Shown: positions 45,945-55,018 of the stretch, one piece after another
How the letters are laid out: the number at the start of each line of letters is the position of its first letter
Numbering within the stretch: position 1 is the stretch's first letter
Assembly (NCBI RefSeq): GCF_900114315.1
Contig: NZ_FOSQ01000005.1
Location: forward strand, 1-64,000
Direction of reading: 5' to 3'
DNA: 64,000 bases
Source of the DNA: Falsiroseomonas stagni DSM 19981
GTDB lineage: Bacteria; Pseudomonadota; Alphaproteobacteria; Acetobacterales; Acetobacteraceae
The notes under the pieces: model-generated
Told to the model about the DNA's origin: nothing
Seen by the model: the letters and a program-made list of their open reading frames with translations, nothing else
The model's database searches: none
Position numbers and translations under genes: made by a program

Positions 45945-48053
45945 GTGAAGCCCGCCCCCCTCGTGAATCCCGGCCTGCTGAAGCCGACGCTCGGCCTGGC
46001 GGGTATCGGCCTCGTCACCGCCCTCGGCGCGCCCGCCGCCACCGCCCAGGAAGCCCCGGCCGCCGCGCTGCCGGAGATCGGCATCACCGGCCAGGCACCC
46101 TCGACCTACCGCACGGAAACCGCGCCGCTCAGCCGCAGCCCCGTCACGGCCGGGGAGATGCCGCAGACCGTGAACGTCATCCCCCGCGCGGTGATGGAGG
46201 AACGCGCCGCGACGACGGTGCGGGAGGCCCTGCGCAACGTCACCGGCATCAGCCTCTCGGCCGGTGAGGGCGGGTTCAGCGGCGACAATCTGACGCTCCG
46301 CGGCTTCTCCGCCCGCAGCGACTTCTTCATCGACGGCATCAGGGACACCGGCCAGTACACGCGCGATACCTTCTTCCTGGAATCGGTCGATGTGCTGAAG
46401 GGCCCGTCCTCCGTCATGTTCGGGCGCGGATCTACGGGCGGCGCGGTGGACCAGCGGTCGCGCTTGCCGCTGGCGACCAGCCAGGGCGAGGTCTGGATCT
46501 CCGGCTACTCCCCCTCCGGCGTGCGCGCCACCAGCGACGTGAACATCCGCGCGGGCGATGTGGCCGCGCGCATCGCCGCGATGGGGTCGCGCATCGATGC
46601 ATCCCAGCGCGACCACGTCTTCAACGAACGCTGGGGCGTCTTTCCCTCCGTCACCTGGGGCATCGGCGGGCCGACCAGCCTGACGCTGTCCTGGCTGCAC
46701 CAGGAAGAACGCAACATGCCGGACTACGGCGTGCCCTACCGCAATGGCCGCCCGCTGCGCGTTTCCACCAACACCTTCTACGGCCTGAACCAGACGGATG
46801 AGGAGAACACCCAGACCGATGTCTTCACCGCACGGCTTGAACATCGCGTGAATGAAGGCGTGCTGCTGCGCAACACCACGCGCTGGGCGAACTACTCCCG
46901 CGACGTCTCCGCCACCGCGCCGCGCCTGAACGCTGCCGGCACCGCCATCACGCGCCAGTCCCAGGTGCGATCCGGCTTCGACAGCATGATGGTGAACCAG
47001 TCGGAGGCGTCGCTGAACCTCAATTTGCTGGGCTTCCGCCACGACATCCTGGCGGGCGTGGAGTTCGGCCGGGAATCCTCGGAAGTCACGCGCTACAACC
47101 AGACCGGCCGGCCGCTCGCCAACCTGCTCTCGCCCGACTTCTACGACACGGGCAACATCGTCACCTCCCTGGCGTCGGACATCAAGACATCCGCCGATAC
47201 CATGGCCTTCTACTTCGTCGACCGCATCCACCTCAGCGAGATGTGGGAGGTGATGCTGGGCGGCCGGTGGGAGAGCTTCGAGGCTTCCCAGACCAACCGC
47301 GGCACGTCGCAGGTCTTCGGCCGCACGGACCGGGAGGCGACCTGGCGCGGCGCGCTGATCTTCAAGCCGTGGGAGGGCGTGCGCACCTACGTCTCCGCTG
47401 GCACCTCCTTCAACCCCTCCGCCGAATCCCTCACGCTGGCGGCGAACAACGCGAATCTGGCGCCGGAGACGGCGACCACCTACGAATTCGGTGCCTCCTG
47501 GAACGTCGTCGATGGCGTCCGCCTGCAGGGCGCGCTGTTCCGGACGGAGAAGCTGAACGCCCGCACCAGCGATCCCGCCAATTCCACCCTGCAGGTGCTG
47601 GATGGCCAGGTGCGCGTGGATGGCGTGGAAGTCTCCGTCCAGGGCCGCGTCATGCCGGGCTGGAACATCATGGCCGGCTACACCTACATGCAGTCGGAGA
47701 TCCGCAGTTCCGGCAATGCCGCGGAAGTCGGCAAGGAATTCGCGAACGTCCCGCCGCACTCGGCCTCCCTCTGGTCCACCTATGACCTGCCGGGCGACAT
47801 CCAGATCGGCGGCGGCCTGTCCTTCGTGGACCGCCGCTACGCCAACACCACCAACACCACGCTGGCACCGTCCTACACCAGGCTCGACGCAGCCCTGGCC
47901 TGGACGCCGAGCCAGTCCAACCTCCAGGGGCTCCGCGTGCAGTTGAATGCCATCAACCTGGGCGATGCCCGCACCTATGACACGGTCTACACCGGCCATG
48001 TCGTGCCCGGCGTCGGCCGCACCTTCATCGCCAGCGCGGCGGTCCGCTTCTGA
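45945..48053 (+). CDS. TonB-dependent siderophore receptor
   Basis: The 702-residue protein starts at a GTG and has a signal peptide (about 1-34). A TonB box-like ALPEIGITG follows, then the plug domain with PQTVNVIPRAVMEERAATTVREALRNVTGIS in blocks, GDNLTLRGFSARSDFFIDGIRD and VLKGPSSVMFGRGSTGGAVD. The remainder is a beta-barrel, ending in the outer-membrane signature with terminal phenylalanine (ASAAVRF). It imports ferric siderophores using energy from the TonB system encoded four genes further in the same operon. The next gene starts within its stop codon (TGATG). Confidence 0.95.
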   Translation: MKPAPLVNPGLLKPTLGLAGIGLVTALGAPAATAQEAPAAALPEIGITGQAPSTYRTETAPLSRSPVTAGEMPQTVNVIPRAVMEERAATTVREALRNVTGISLSAGEGGFSGDNLTLRGFSARSDFFIDGIRDTGQYTRDTFFLESVDVLKGPSSVMFGRGSTGGAVDQRSRLPLATSQGEVWISGYSPSGVRATSDVNIRAGDVAARIAAMGSRIDASQRDHVFNERWGVFPSVTWGIGGPTSLTLSWLHQEERNMPDYGVPYRNGRPLRVSTNTFYGLNQTDEENTQTDVFTARLEHRVNEGVLLRNTTRWANYSRDVSATAPRLNAAGTAITRQSQVRSGFDSMMVNQSEASLNLNLLGFRHDILAGVEFGRESSEVTRYNQTGRPLANLLSPDFYDTGNIVTSLASDIKTSADTMAFYFVDRIHLSEMWEVMLGGRWESFEASQTNRGTSQVFGRTDREATWRGALIFKPWEGVRTYVSAGTSFNPSAESLTLAANNANLAPETATTYEFGASWNVVDGVRLQGALFRTEKLNARTSDPANSTLQVLDGQVRVDGVEVSVQGRVMPGWNIMAGYTYMQSEIRSSGNAAEVGKEFANVPPHSASLWSTYDLPGDIQIGGGLSFVDRRYANTTNTTLAPSYTRLDAALAWTPSQSNLQGLRVQLNAINLGDARTYDTVYTGHVVPGVGRTFIASAAVRF

Positions 48054-48739
48054 TGCTGGTCGAGATCGCCGATATCCTGACGCCAGGGGAAGCGGCGCGC
48101 GCGCACGCCGCCCTGGCCGCCGCGCCCTGGATTGATGGCCGCGCCACGGCCGGCCATCAATCCGCGGCCGTGAAGCACAACCTTCAGATCGAGGAAGGCA
48201 CCAGGCTCCACCAGGAACTCGGCGATCTCGTCCTCGGCGGGCTCGGACGGTCGGCGCTGTTCATCGCGGCGGTGCTACCCTTCCGCGTCTTCCCGCCGCT
48301 GTTCAACCGCTACGACCCGGGCATGAATTTCGGCGCGCATGTGGACAATGCCATCCGGCAGATCCGCGGCACGCCCCACCGCATCCGCACCGACGTCTCC
48401 TGCACGTTGTTCCTGACGCCGCCGGAGGATTACGACGGCGGCGAGCTGGTGGTGCAGGACACCTATGGCGAACAGCGCGTGAAGCTGCCCGCGGGCCATG
48501 CCGTGGTCTATCCCGCCACCAGCCTGCACCGGGTGGAGCCGGTGACGCGCGGCAGCCGCGTCTCCGCCTTCTTCTGGATCCAGTCGATGATCCGCGACGA
48601 CATGCAGCGACGGCTGCTCTTCGACCTCGACATGGCGATCAATGGCGTGACGGCGGAACTGCCGCCGGGCCATGGCGGCCCCGTCGCGCTGACGGGCGTC
48701 TACCACAACCTGCTCCGGCAATGGGCGGAGGTCGCGTGA
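48053..48739 (+). CDS. PKHD-type Fe(II)/2-oxoglutarate dioxygenase (PiuC-like)
   Basis: The 228-residue protein has the double-stranded beta-helix metal and cosubstrate motifs: NFGAHVDNAIR (HxD), LTPPEDYDGGELVVQDTYG and the distal histidine and arginine in PATSLHRVEPVTRGSRVSAFFWIQS. PiuC/YbiX proteins are regularly found beside siderophore receptors and are iron-regulated; their in vivo substrate is not settled. The gene overlaps both neighbours by one or a few nucleotides, so it belongs to the iron operon. Confidence 0.93.
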   Translation: MLVEIADILTPGEAARAHAALAAAPWIDGRATAGHQSAAVKHNLQIEEGTRLHQELGDLVLGGLGRSALFIAAVLPFRVFPPLFNRYDPGMNFGAHVDNAIRQIRGTPHRIRTDVSCTLFLTPPEDYDGGELVVQDTYGEQRVKLPAGHAVVYPATSLHRVEPVTRGSRVSAFFWIQSMIRDDMQRRLLFDLDMAINGVTAELPPGHGGPVALTGVYHNLLRQWAEVA

Positions 48740-49401
48740 TGCAGGACGCGATTCATGGGCCGGACCTTTCGCCGGTCGGCCTCATCCTCCAGGCCGGGCC
48801 GGTGGTGCAGGGCGTCATGGCGGTGCTCGCGCTGGCCTCCGTCGTCTGCTGGGCCGTGGCGATCGAGAAGGCGATCCTGCTGCGCCGCCTGAAGCGGGAA
48901 GTCGCCGCCCTGTCGCATATGGAGGCCAGCCATACGGGGGAGGGTCTGGCCGCCCGCCTGCATCGCGCCGCCGCGCGCGAATGGTCCGAAGGCCGCGAGC
49001 AGGGCGAAAGCCGCGGCGAATACCGGGAGAGGATCGAGCGCGCGATGCGCGACCTTCTGGGCGGCGCGCTGCGCGGCATGCAGGGCGGCGTGCCGATCCT
49101 GGCCACGACAGGCGCCGTGGCGCCCTTCGTCGGGCTGTTCGGCACGGTCTGGGGCATCATGGGCAGTTTCCAGGGCATCGCGAAGATGCAGGACACCAGC
49201 CTGGCCGTCGTCGCGCCGGGCATCGCGGAAGCGCTGCTGGCCACCGCCATCGGCCTGGTCGCCGCGATCCCCGCCGTCATCGCCTATAACCGCATCACGC
49301 TGCGCTTTGGCCGGCTGCGGCAGGAAGCGCTGTCCGCCATCGCGACCGTCGGCGCGCGGCTCTCCGCCCGCCCGCCCCGCGCCTCCCGCGCGGCGGAGTA
49401 G
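48739..49401 (+). CDS. exbB: ExbB-type TonB-system energiser (MotA/TolQ/ExbB family)
   Basis: The ATG at 48739 shares its A with the TGA of the upstream gene and has GGAGG seven nt before it; the start at 48721 is rejected. The 220-residue protein has three membrane segments (about 20-45, 115-140, 155-180) with GGVPILATTGAVAPFVGLFGTVWGIMGSFQGIAK in blocks, the core of the ExbB/TolQ channel. With ExbD it uses the proton gradient to drive TonB. Confidence 0.95.
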   Translation: MQDAIHGPDLSPVGLILQAGPVVQGVMAVLALASVVCWAVAIEKAILLRRLKREVAALSHMEASHTGEGLAARLHRAAAREWSEGREQGESRGEYRERIERAMRDLLGGALRGMQGGVPILATTGAVAPFVGLFGTVWGIMGSFQGIAKMQDTSLAVVAPGIAEALLATAIGLVAAIPAVIAYNRITLRFGRLRQEALSAIATVGARLSARPPRASRAAE

Positions 49402-49405
49402 CGCC

Positions 49406-49837
49406 ATGGCCTTCCGCCTGGGCGGCGAGGATGAGTCCGAGGACCACCCCATCGCCGAGATCAACGTGACACCCTTCGTCGACGTGATGCTCGTGCTGCT
49501 GATCGTCTTCATGGTGGCGGCGCCGATGATGCAGGCGGGCGTGCCGGTGGACCTGCCGCGCAGCGCCGCGCCGCGCGCCTCCTCCCCCCAGCCGCCGGTG
49601 CTGCTGACCGTGACGCGCGACGGCGCCATCCATCTCGACCAGGACCGCATCGAGGAAGCCGCGCTGTCGGACCGCCTGGTCGCGCTGCGCCAGGCGAATG
49701 AGAATGTGACGGTGCATGTGCGCGGCGATCGCAACGTGCCCTATGGCGATGTGCTGCGGGTCATGGGCCGCGTCGCCGCCGCCGGCATCTCCCGCGTCGC
49801 TCTGATCTCGGAGCCCGATGCCGGTGGGCGCCGCTGA
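49406..49837 (+). CDS. exbD: ExbD-type TonB-system energiser (TolR/ExbD family)
   Basis: The 143-residue protein has the cytoplasmic tip motif EDHPIAEINVTPFVDVMLVLLIVFMV, with the proton-relay aspartate in FVDVMLVLL, one membrane segment, a proline linker and the periplasmic domain (LLTVTRDGAIHLDQDRIEE, VHVRGDRNVPYGDVLRVMG). It starts 4 bp after ExbB and overlaps the TonB gene by 20 bp. Confidence 0.95.
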   Translation: MAFRLGGEDESEDHPIAEINVTPFVDVMLVLLIVFMVAAPMMQAGVPVDLPRSAAPRASSPQPPVLLTVTRDGAIHLDQDRIEEAALSDRLVALRQANENVTVHVRGDRNVPYGDVLRVMGRVAAAGISRVALISEPDAGGRR

Positions 49838-50687
49838 ACCCGCGCCCCTGCCGCGCGCCGCGCCGCTGCCGGCGGAGACGCTGCCGGTGATGGCGCAGCC
49901 GCGCTGGCCGCGCGCGCTGGGCGCTGGCCTCGCGATGTCGCTGCATGGGGGTGTCGCCGCGTGGCTGCTGCTGGTCCCGCCGGCGCAGGCCCTGCCGGAG
50001 CCGGTGATGATCCCGCTGCAGGCCGTGCTCGCCGATCCGGTCCTGGAGGAGAGCGAAGCCCCCGCCGCACAGCAGGCCGAGGCCGAGCCCGCGCAAGCTC
50101 CGCCGCCCGAGCCCGCGCCACCCGAGCCCGCGCCACCCGAGCCCCCGCCGCCAGAACCCGCGCCGCCCGAACCGCCCCCGCCGGTGCCGGAGCCGGTCGC
50201 CGAGCCGCCCCCGCCCGAGCCTGAACCCAGGCCGGAGCCGGCGCCGCCCGAACCGCCGCGCCCGGCGCCCCCGCCGCCGCGCCCCGCGCCGCCGCGGCCC
50301 GCCGCGTCCCGCGTGCCGGCCTCCGCCGCCATGCCCGCGCCCGCGACGTCGCCGGCGCCAGTGGCCTCCCCAGGCCCGCCCGCGCCCGTCGCGGCCTCCG
50401 GCCCGCCGCCCTCCTACCTCCAGGCCCTGGCGGGCGCGCTGGAGCGGCAGAAGCGCTATCCCGATGGCGCCCGGGCGCGGCGCGCCAGCGGCGTCACGAT
50501 GCTGCGCTTCACCGTGCTGCGCGATGGCCGCGTGGCGCGCTGGCAGATCGCGCGCGGGTCGGGCGATGCGGAGTTGGATTCAGCCGTGGAGCAGATGATC
50601 CAGCGCGCGACGCTGCCCGCCTTCCCCGCGGGGATGGAGGGCGACCTGCTGGAGGTCACCGTCCCCATCCGCTTCCAGATCCGCTAG
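49818..50687 (+). CDS. tonB: TonB family protein
   Basis: The 289-residue protein has a cytoplasmic N-terminus, one membrane segment (AMSLHGGVAAWLLLVPP, about 38-55, with the SxxxH motif) and a proline/glutamate repeat linker of about 100 residues (PEPAPPEPAPPEPPPPEPAP-type). The C-terminal domain has ALERQKRYPDGARARRASG, VLRDGRVARWQIARGSG and ELDSAVEQMIQRATLPAFP. It couples the ExbBD motor to the receptor upstream. The long linker spans the periplasm. It ends 4 bp inside the convergent monooxygenase gene. Confidence 0.94.
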   Translation: MPVGAAEPAPLPRAAPLPAETLPVMAQPRWPRALGAGLAMSLHGGVAAWLLLVPPAQALPEPVMIPLQAVLADPVLEESEAPAAQQAEAEPAQAPPPEPAPPEPAPPEPPPPEPAPPEPPPPVPEPVAEPPPPEPEPRPEPAPPEPPRPAPPPPRPAPPRPAASRVPASAAMPAPATSPAPVASPGPPAPVAASGPPPSYLQALAGALERQKRYPDGARARRASGVTMLRFTVLRDGRVARWQIARGSGDAELDSAVEQMIQRATLPAFPAGMEGDLLEVTVPIRFQIR

Positions 50688-51985
50688 CCCGGATCGAGCA
50701 GGTTGCCCCGCAGCGTGGCCGCCGCGTAGCGCGTGCGGAACAGGCCGCGGCGCTGCAATTCGGGGACCAGCATCGTCGCCACTTCCTCGAAGGTGGTGGG
50801 GAAGACCGTGGGCGGCAGGATGAAGCCATCCGCCGCGCCGGATTTGAACCAATCCTCCATCATGTCCGCCACCTGCGCGGGCGTGCCCACCACCAGGTCG
50901 CGCGGCAGCCGCACCGCCTGCGCGAAGCTGATGCCCTTGGCCTTCGCCACCTGCATCACCCGGTCCCGGTGCCCCTGCACGCCCTGGTTTCCGGATTGCG
51001 CCACCAGCGCGCCCTCATCATCGATCACGCTGAGATCGGCGGCGACGGACCAGGAGGCGGCGGCGATGACGAGTTCCGGATCGACCTGGCTTTCGATGAA
51101 GGCCGCCTTTTCCTTCGCGATCGATTCCGTCTCCCCCAGCACCACGGTGAAGGAAGGCAGCACCGCGCATTCATCGGGGTTCCGGCCGATGGCGTCCATC
51201 CGCGCGCGGATGTCGGTGCGATAGGCCAGCGCGGCAGACTTTGTCGCGGGCGAGCAGAAGATCATTTCCGCCCATCGCGCCGCGAAGGCACGGCCGCGAT
51301 CCGATGACCCCGCCTGCATGATGACGGGCCGCCCCTGCGGCGATCGGGGAATGGACAGCGGCCCGCGGCTCGCGACGTGCTTGCCCTTGTAGTGGGCGTA
51401 GCGGATCTTCGACGGGTCCGCGAAGACGCCGCTGGCCTTGTCCAGCACCAGCGCATCCTCGTCCCAGCCCTCCCACAGCGCGGTGCAGGCTTCCAGGATT
51501 TCATCCGCGCGGTCGTAGCGCTGGTCCTTCGGCGGCAGCCCTTCCTCCCCGCAATTCTGCGCCTCGAACTCCCGCGCCGTGGTCACGACGTTCCAGGCCA
51601 CGCGGCCCTTGCTGAGGATATCCAGCGACCCCAGGCTCCGCGCCAGATTATAGGGGTTGTGGAAGGTGGTGGAGAGCGTGGCGCCGAGGCCGAGCCGCGA
51701 CGTGACGCGCGCCATCAGCGGCAGCAGCGTCATCGGATCGAGCAGCGAGAGCTGTCCGCCGCGCCCGACATAATCGTCGAAATTCCCCTTGTAGAGATCG
51801 GGCACGCCGAGCCCGTCCGCAAAGAAGCAGGCATCGAAGAAGCCGGCTTCCAGCACCTGGGCGATGCGTTCCCACCGCGTCGGCTCGAACAGGTCGTCCA
51901 GCGTCGCGGTCGGGTGGCGCCAGGTGCTGGGATAGCTCGCGCTCGGCCCCGTCTTCATGTAGGCGACCAGGTGCATCTTCCGCAT
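50684..51985 (-). CDS. LLM-class flavin-dependent oxidoreductase
   Basis: The 433-residue protein belongs to the same NtaA/SnaA/DszA branch as the enzyme at 40309, with AGFFDACFFADGLGVPDLY, SRLGLGATLSTTFHNPYNLARSLGSLDILSKGRVAWNVVTT in blocks and PVIMQAGSSDRGRAFAARWAEMIF. It is a reduced-flavin-dependent monooxygenase needing a separate reductase. The upstream gene on the same strand, an amidohydrolase, starts the operon, with 2 bp between them. The two LLM enzymes of this window are related but clearly different proteins. Confidence 0.9.
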   Translation of the reverse strand: MRKMHLVAYMKTGPSASYPSTWRHPTATLDDLFEPTRWERIAQVLEAGFFDACFFADGLGVPDLYKGNFDDYVGRGGQLSLLDPMTLLPLMARVTSRLGLGATLSTTFHNPYNLARSLGSLDILSKGRVAWNVVTTAREFEAQNCGEEGLPPKDQRYDRADEILEACTALWEGWDEDALVLDKASGVFADPSKIRYAHYKGKHVASRGPLSIPRSPQGRPVIMQAGSSDRGRAFAARWAEMIFCSPATKSAALAYRTDIRARMDAIGRNPDECAVLPSFTVVLGETESIAKEKAAFIESQVDPELVIAAASWSVAADLSVIDDEGALVAQSGNQGVQGHRDRVMQVAKAKGISFAQAVRLPRDLVVGTPAQVADMMEDWFKSGAADGFILPPTVFPTTFEEVATMLVPELQRRGLFRTRYAAATLRGNLLDPG

Positions 51986-51987
51986 GG

Positions 51988-53370
51988 TCAGATGTCCAGC
52001 CAGCGCAGCGCGCGCGGGGGCGGCAGGTCGGGGTTCGCCGCCAGCATCCGCGCCCAGACCGACTGCGTCACGCCCTGCGCCTCCTCGATCAGCGCCTGTT
52101 CATCCGTGACCAGCAGCTTGCCGTCCCGCAGCACGAATTCCCCATCCACCATCACGCTCTCCACCGTGCCGGGATGGCCGTAATGGACGATATTGCCGAT
52201 GAGGTTCGTCACCGGCCGCAGCGCGGGGCTGTTCAGGTTGAGGAAGGTGAGGTCCGCCTTCTTCCCCGCCTCGATGCTGCCGAGGTCGTGGCTGCGTCCT
52301 ATCGATCTTGCGCCGTTCACGTTCACCGCATCGAAGATCGCCTCGGGCTGCGGATCGACGCCCTGGATGCCCTCCGCGCCGCGATGCACGATCAGGCCGA
52401 TCTTCATGGCGTGGAACATGTCCTCCGTCATGTTGTCGGTGCCGAAGCAGATGTTGACGCCGGCGGCGCGGATCTTCTTGGCGAGGACCGGATGCGGCCC
52501 GCGGCGGGATCCGTTGGCGGGGCAATGCACCATCTGCATGCCGCGCTCGCCGAGCAGCGCGACATCGCTCTCCGTGCAGTAGGTCCAATGTGCCGCGACG
52601 ACATCGGGCGCCGCCCAGCCATGCCGCGCCAGGTATTCCGCCGGTGTGCAGCCATAGCGGTCCCGCACCGCGCGGATTTCCTCGATGGACTGCGCCAGGT
52701 GGATGGTACGGGGCATGTCATGCCGGCGCGCCAGTTCGGTCAGTTTCTCCAGGTATTCGGGCGTGCAATTGTCGGTCGCATGCGCTGCGATCTGGATCTG
52801 CAACCGCCCGTCATGCGTGTTGTGGAAACGCTCGATCCCAGCCTTCGTGCGCTCGAGAAAGATCTCGCCGAAGGCCGGGTCGGGCGACCAGTCGCCATGG
52901 CGGATCTTCAGCGTGTTCACGTCGGCGCAATTCTCGCTGAGCACTAGCCGCACGCCGAGCCCCGCCATCGCATCCGCGTAGTCCGGCACATGGCGGAAGG
53001 GATCGACGAAGGTGGTGCAGCCGGACCTTATGCCCTCCACGATGCCGAGCATCCCCATCACCGCGCGCTCATGCGGCGTCATGGTGTAGGACACCGGCGA
53101 CATGTAGCCATAGACGGCGTTGCCCGCCCAATCCTCCACCGTCGCGCGCAGGACGGTCAGGATGGTGTGGGTATGCGCGTTGATGAAGCCGGGCAGCACC
53201 GCCTTGCCCCGCGCGCTCATCCGCGGAAGGTCCTGATGCGCTTCCTGCATCGCGGCGGTCGGGCCGATGGCGGCGATCCGGTCGCCGCGGATCGCGATGG
53301 CGCTGCGGTCAAGGATTGTGCGCGCTGCATCCTGCGTGACGATGACTGCATCGGTGATGAGCAGGTCCAT
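51988..53370 (-). CDS. Amidohydrolase (TrzN/AtzA/SAH-deaminase-like)
   Basis: The ATG at 53370 (MDLLITDAVIVTQD) is the natural start; the frame to 53418 has no support. The 460-residue protein has the N-terminal beta segment and the metal motif LPGFINAHTHTIL, a second histidine in IAAHATDN, the catalytic region VVAAHWTYCTESDVALL, HCPANGSR and the metal aspartate in CFGTDNMTEDMFHAMK. It hydrolyses or deaminates purine, triazine or related heterocycles. It is divergent from an orphan peptide-type binding protein. Confidence 0.9.
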   Translation of the reverse strand: MDLLITDAVIVTQDAARTILDRSAIAIRGDRIAAIGPTAAMQEAHQDLPRMSARGKAVLPGFINAHTHTILTVLRATVEDWAGNAVYGYMSPVSYTMTPHERAVMGMLGIVEGIRSGCTTFVDPFRHVPDYADAMAGLGVRLVLSENCADVNTLKIRHGDWSPDPAFGEIFLERTKAGIERFHNTHDGRLQIQIAAHATDNCTPEYLEKLTELARRHDMPRTIHLAQSIEEIRAVRDRYGCTPAEYLARHGWAAPDVVAAHWTYCTESDVALLGERGMQMVHCPANGSRRGPHPVLAKKIRAAGVNICFGTDNMTEDMFHAMKIGLIVHRGAEGIQGVDPQPEAIFDAVNVNGARSIGRSHDLGSIEAGKKADLTFLNLNSPALRPVTNLIGNIVHYGHPGTVESVMVDGEFVLRDGKLLVTDEQALIEEAQGVTQSVWARMLAANPDLPPPRALRWLDI

Positions 53371-53463
53371 CGGGCAATGCGCTCCCTCGCGGTGCTGACC
53401 GCGATTGCGGCGCCGCATCGCGATCCATAGGATCGACGGGAAGCATGTTCATGGGGTGTCCCG

Positions 53464-55017
53464 ATGCGCAAGACCCTGCTTGCCGCGCTGCTTGCCGTGT
53501 CGCCCGCGGCGATGGCGCAGACGCTGTCCATCGGCGTCGGCGGTGCCTTCACCTCCATGGACCCGCACTACCACACCCTCACGCCCAACAACGCGCTGAC
53601 CAAGCATGTCTTCGAACGCCTGGTCGCGACCGATGAGGATTTCCGCCTCAAGCCCGGCCTCGCCACGTCATGGGAGGCGATCAGCGACACGGTCTGGGAG
53701 TTCAGGCTGCGGCCGGGCGTCACCTGGCATGACGGCACGGCCTTCACGGCGGAGGATGTCGTCTTCTCCTTCGAGCGCGTCCCCCAGGTCCGCAACAGCC
53801 CCGGCAGCTTCACCATCTACACGCGCCCCGTCCAGCGCATCGAGGTGATGGATGCGCACACCATCCGCCTCCACACCGTCACGCCGAACCCGCTGATCCC
53901 GAATCTGATGAGCGGCATCACCATCATCAACCGGAGCCTCAGCCTGCAGGTGGAGACGGCCGAGTTCAACAGCGGCCGCGCCGCCATCGGCACCGGCCCC
54001 TACCGCCTGGTGTCCTATTCCCCGGGCAGCGAGGCGGTGATGGCGCGCAACCCCGCCTGGTGGGGCGGCGCGCAGCCCTGGGCGCGCGTCAACTACCGCG
54101 TCATCGCCAATGACGCGTCGCGCATCGCGGCGCTGCGCGCGGGCGATGTCGATGTCATCGATGCCGTCTCCACCCGCGACGTGGACGCGCTGAAGACCAA
54201 CCCCGCCATCACCATCGCCAGCCGCCCGGCGCTGCGGAACATCTACCTCTACCTCGACCACCGGCGGGACGACACGCCGGGTGTCACCGGCCTGAATGGC
54301 GAACGCCTGCCGCGCAGCCCGCTGCGCGACCAGCGGGTGAGGGAGGCGCTCTCCCTCTCCATCAACCGCGACGCCATCGTCCGCCAGGTCATGGGCGGCT
54401 ATGCCACGCCATCGGGCCAGTTCCTCGCCGCCGGGATGATGGGCCATGATCCCGAGACCCGCCCCGATCCCTTCGACCCCGCCCGCGCCCAGCGCCTGCT
54501 GGCGGAGGCGGGCTTCGCCGCCGGCTTCCGCGTGGTGCTCGCCGGTCCCAATGACCGCTACGTGAATGACGACCGCATCATCCAGGCCGTGGCGCAGATG
54601 TGGTCGCGCATCGGCGTGCGGACGGAGATCCAGGCGCTGCCCTCCAACGTCTATTTCACCCGTTCGGCGCGAGAGGAATTCTCCGTGGGCCTCAGCGGTT
54701 GGGGTACCGGCACGGGGGAGCCTGACAGCCCCATGGTCGCGCTGATCGCGACGCCGGATCGGGCGCGGGGTCGCGGCACCTCCAACCGCTCGATGTATTC
54801 GAACCCCGCCTTCGACGCGGTGCTGGACCGCGCGCTGTCCACGCTGGACCCCGCGGCGCGGGAGGCCACGTATCGGGAGGCCACCCGCATCGCCATGCGC
54901 GATTACGCCATCATCCCGCTGCACCACCAGGTGAACATCTGGGCGGCCCGCCGCGGCCTGCGCGTCGTCGCGCGGAACGATGAGGAGACCTACGCCATGT
55001 CGGTCTCCCCGGAATAG
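53464..55017 (+). CDS. ABC transporter substrate-binding protein, family 5 (peptide/nickel/opine type)
   Basis: The 517-residue protein has a short signal (MRKTLLAALLAVSPAAMAQ) and the SBP_bac_5 blocks LSIGVGGAFTSMDPHYHT, LKPGLATSWEAISDTVWEFRLRPGVTWHDGTAFTAEDVVFSFERV in shorter parts, GTGPYRLVSYSPG and REALSLSINRDAIVRQV. It should bind a peptide or another large polar solute. No DppB/C/D/F-type genes are in the window, so it is an orphan or uses components encoded elsewhere. The divergent amidohydrolase and monooxygenase may act on its ligand. Confidence 0.92.
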   Translation: MRKTLLAALLAVSPAAMAQTLSIGVGGAFTSMDPHYHTLTPNNALTKHVFERLVATDEDFRLKPGLATSWEAISDTVWEFRLRPGVTWHDGTAFTAEDVVFSFERVPQVRNSPGSFTIYTRPVQRIEVMDAHTIRLHTVTPNPLIPNLMSGITIINRSLSLQVETAEFNSGRAAIGTGPYRLVSYSPGSEAVMARNPAWWGGAQPWARVNYRVIANDASRIAALRAGDVDVIDAVSTRDVDALKTNPAITIASRPALRNIYLYLDHRRDDTPGVTGLNGERLPRSPLRDQRVREALSLSINRDAIVRQVMGGYATPSGQFLAAGMMGHDPETRPDPFDPARAQRLLAEAGFAAGFRVVLAGPNDRYVNDDRIIQAVAQMWSRIGVRTEIQALPSNVYFTRSAREEFSVGLSGWGTGTGEPDSPMVALIATPDRARGRGTSNRSMYSNPAFDAVLDRALSTLDPAAREATYREATRIAMRDYAIIPLHHQVNIWAARRGLRVVARNDEETYAMSVSPE

Positions 55018-55018
55018 C

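Noticed and set aside
45828-47999. Long minus-strand open frame opposite the siderophore receptor
   Set aside because: No family motif, while the plus-strand protein has a complete plug and barrel signature.
49818-50332. Tandem repeat region in the TonB gene considered as a DNA repeat element
   Set aside because: It is a coding proline/glutamate linker typical of TonB, not an independent repeat.
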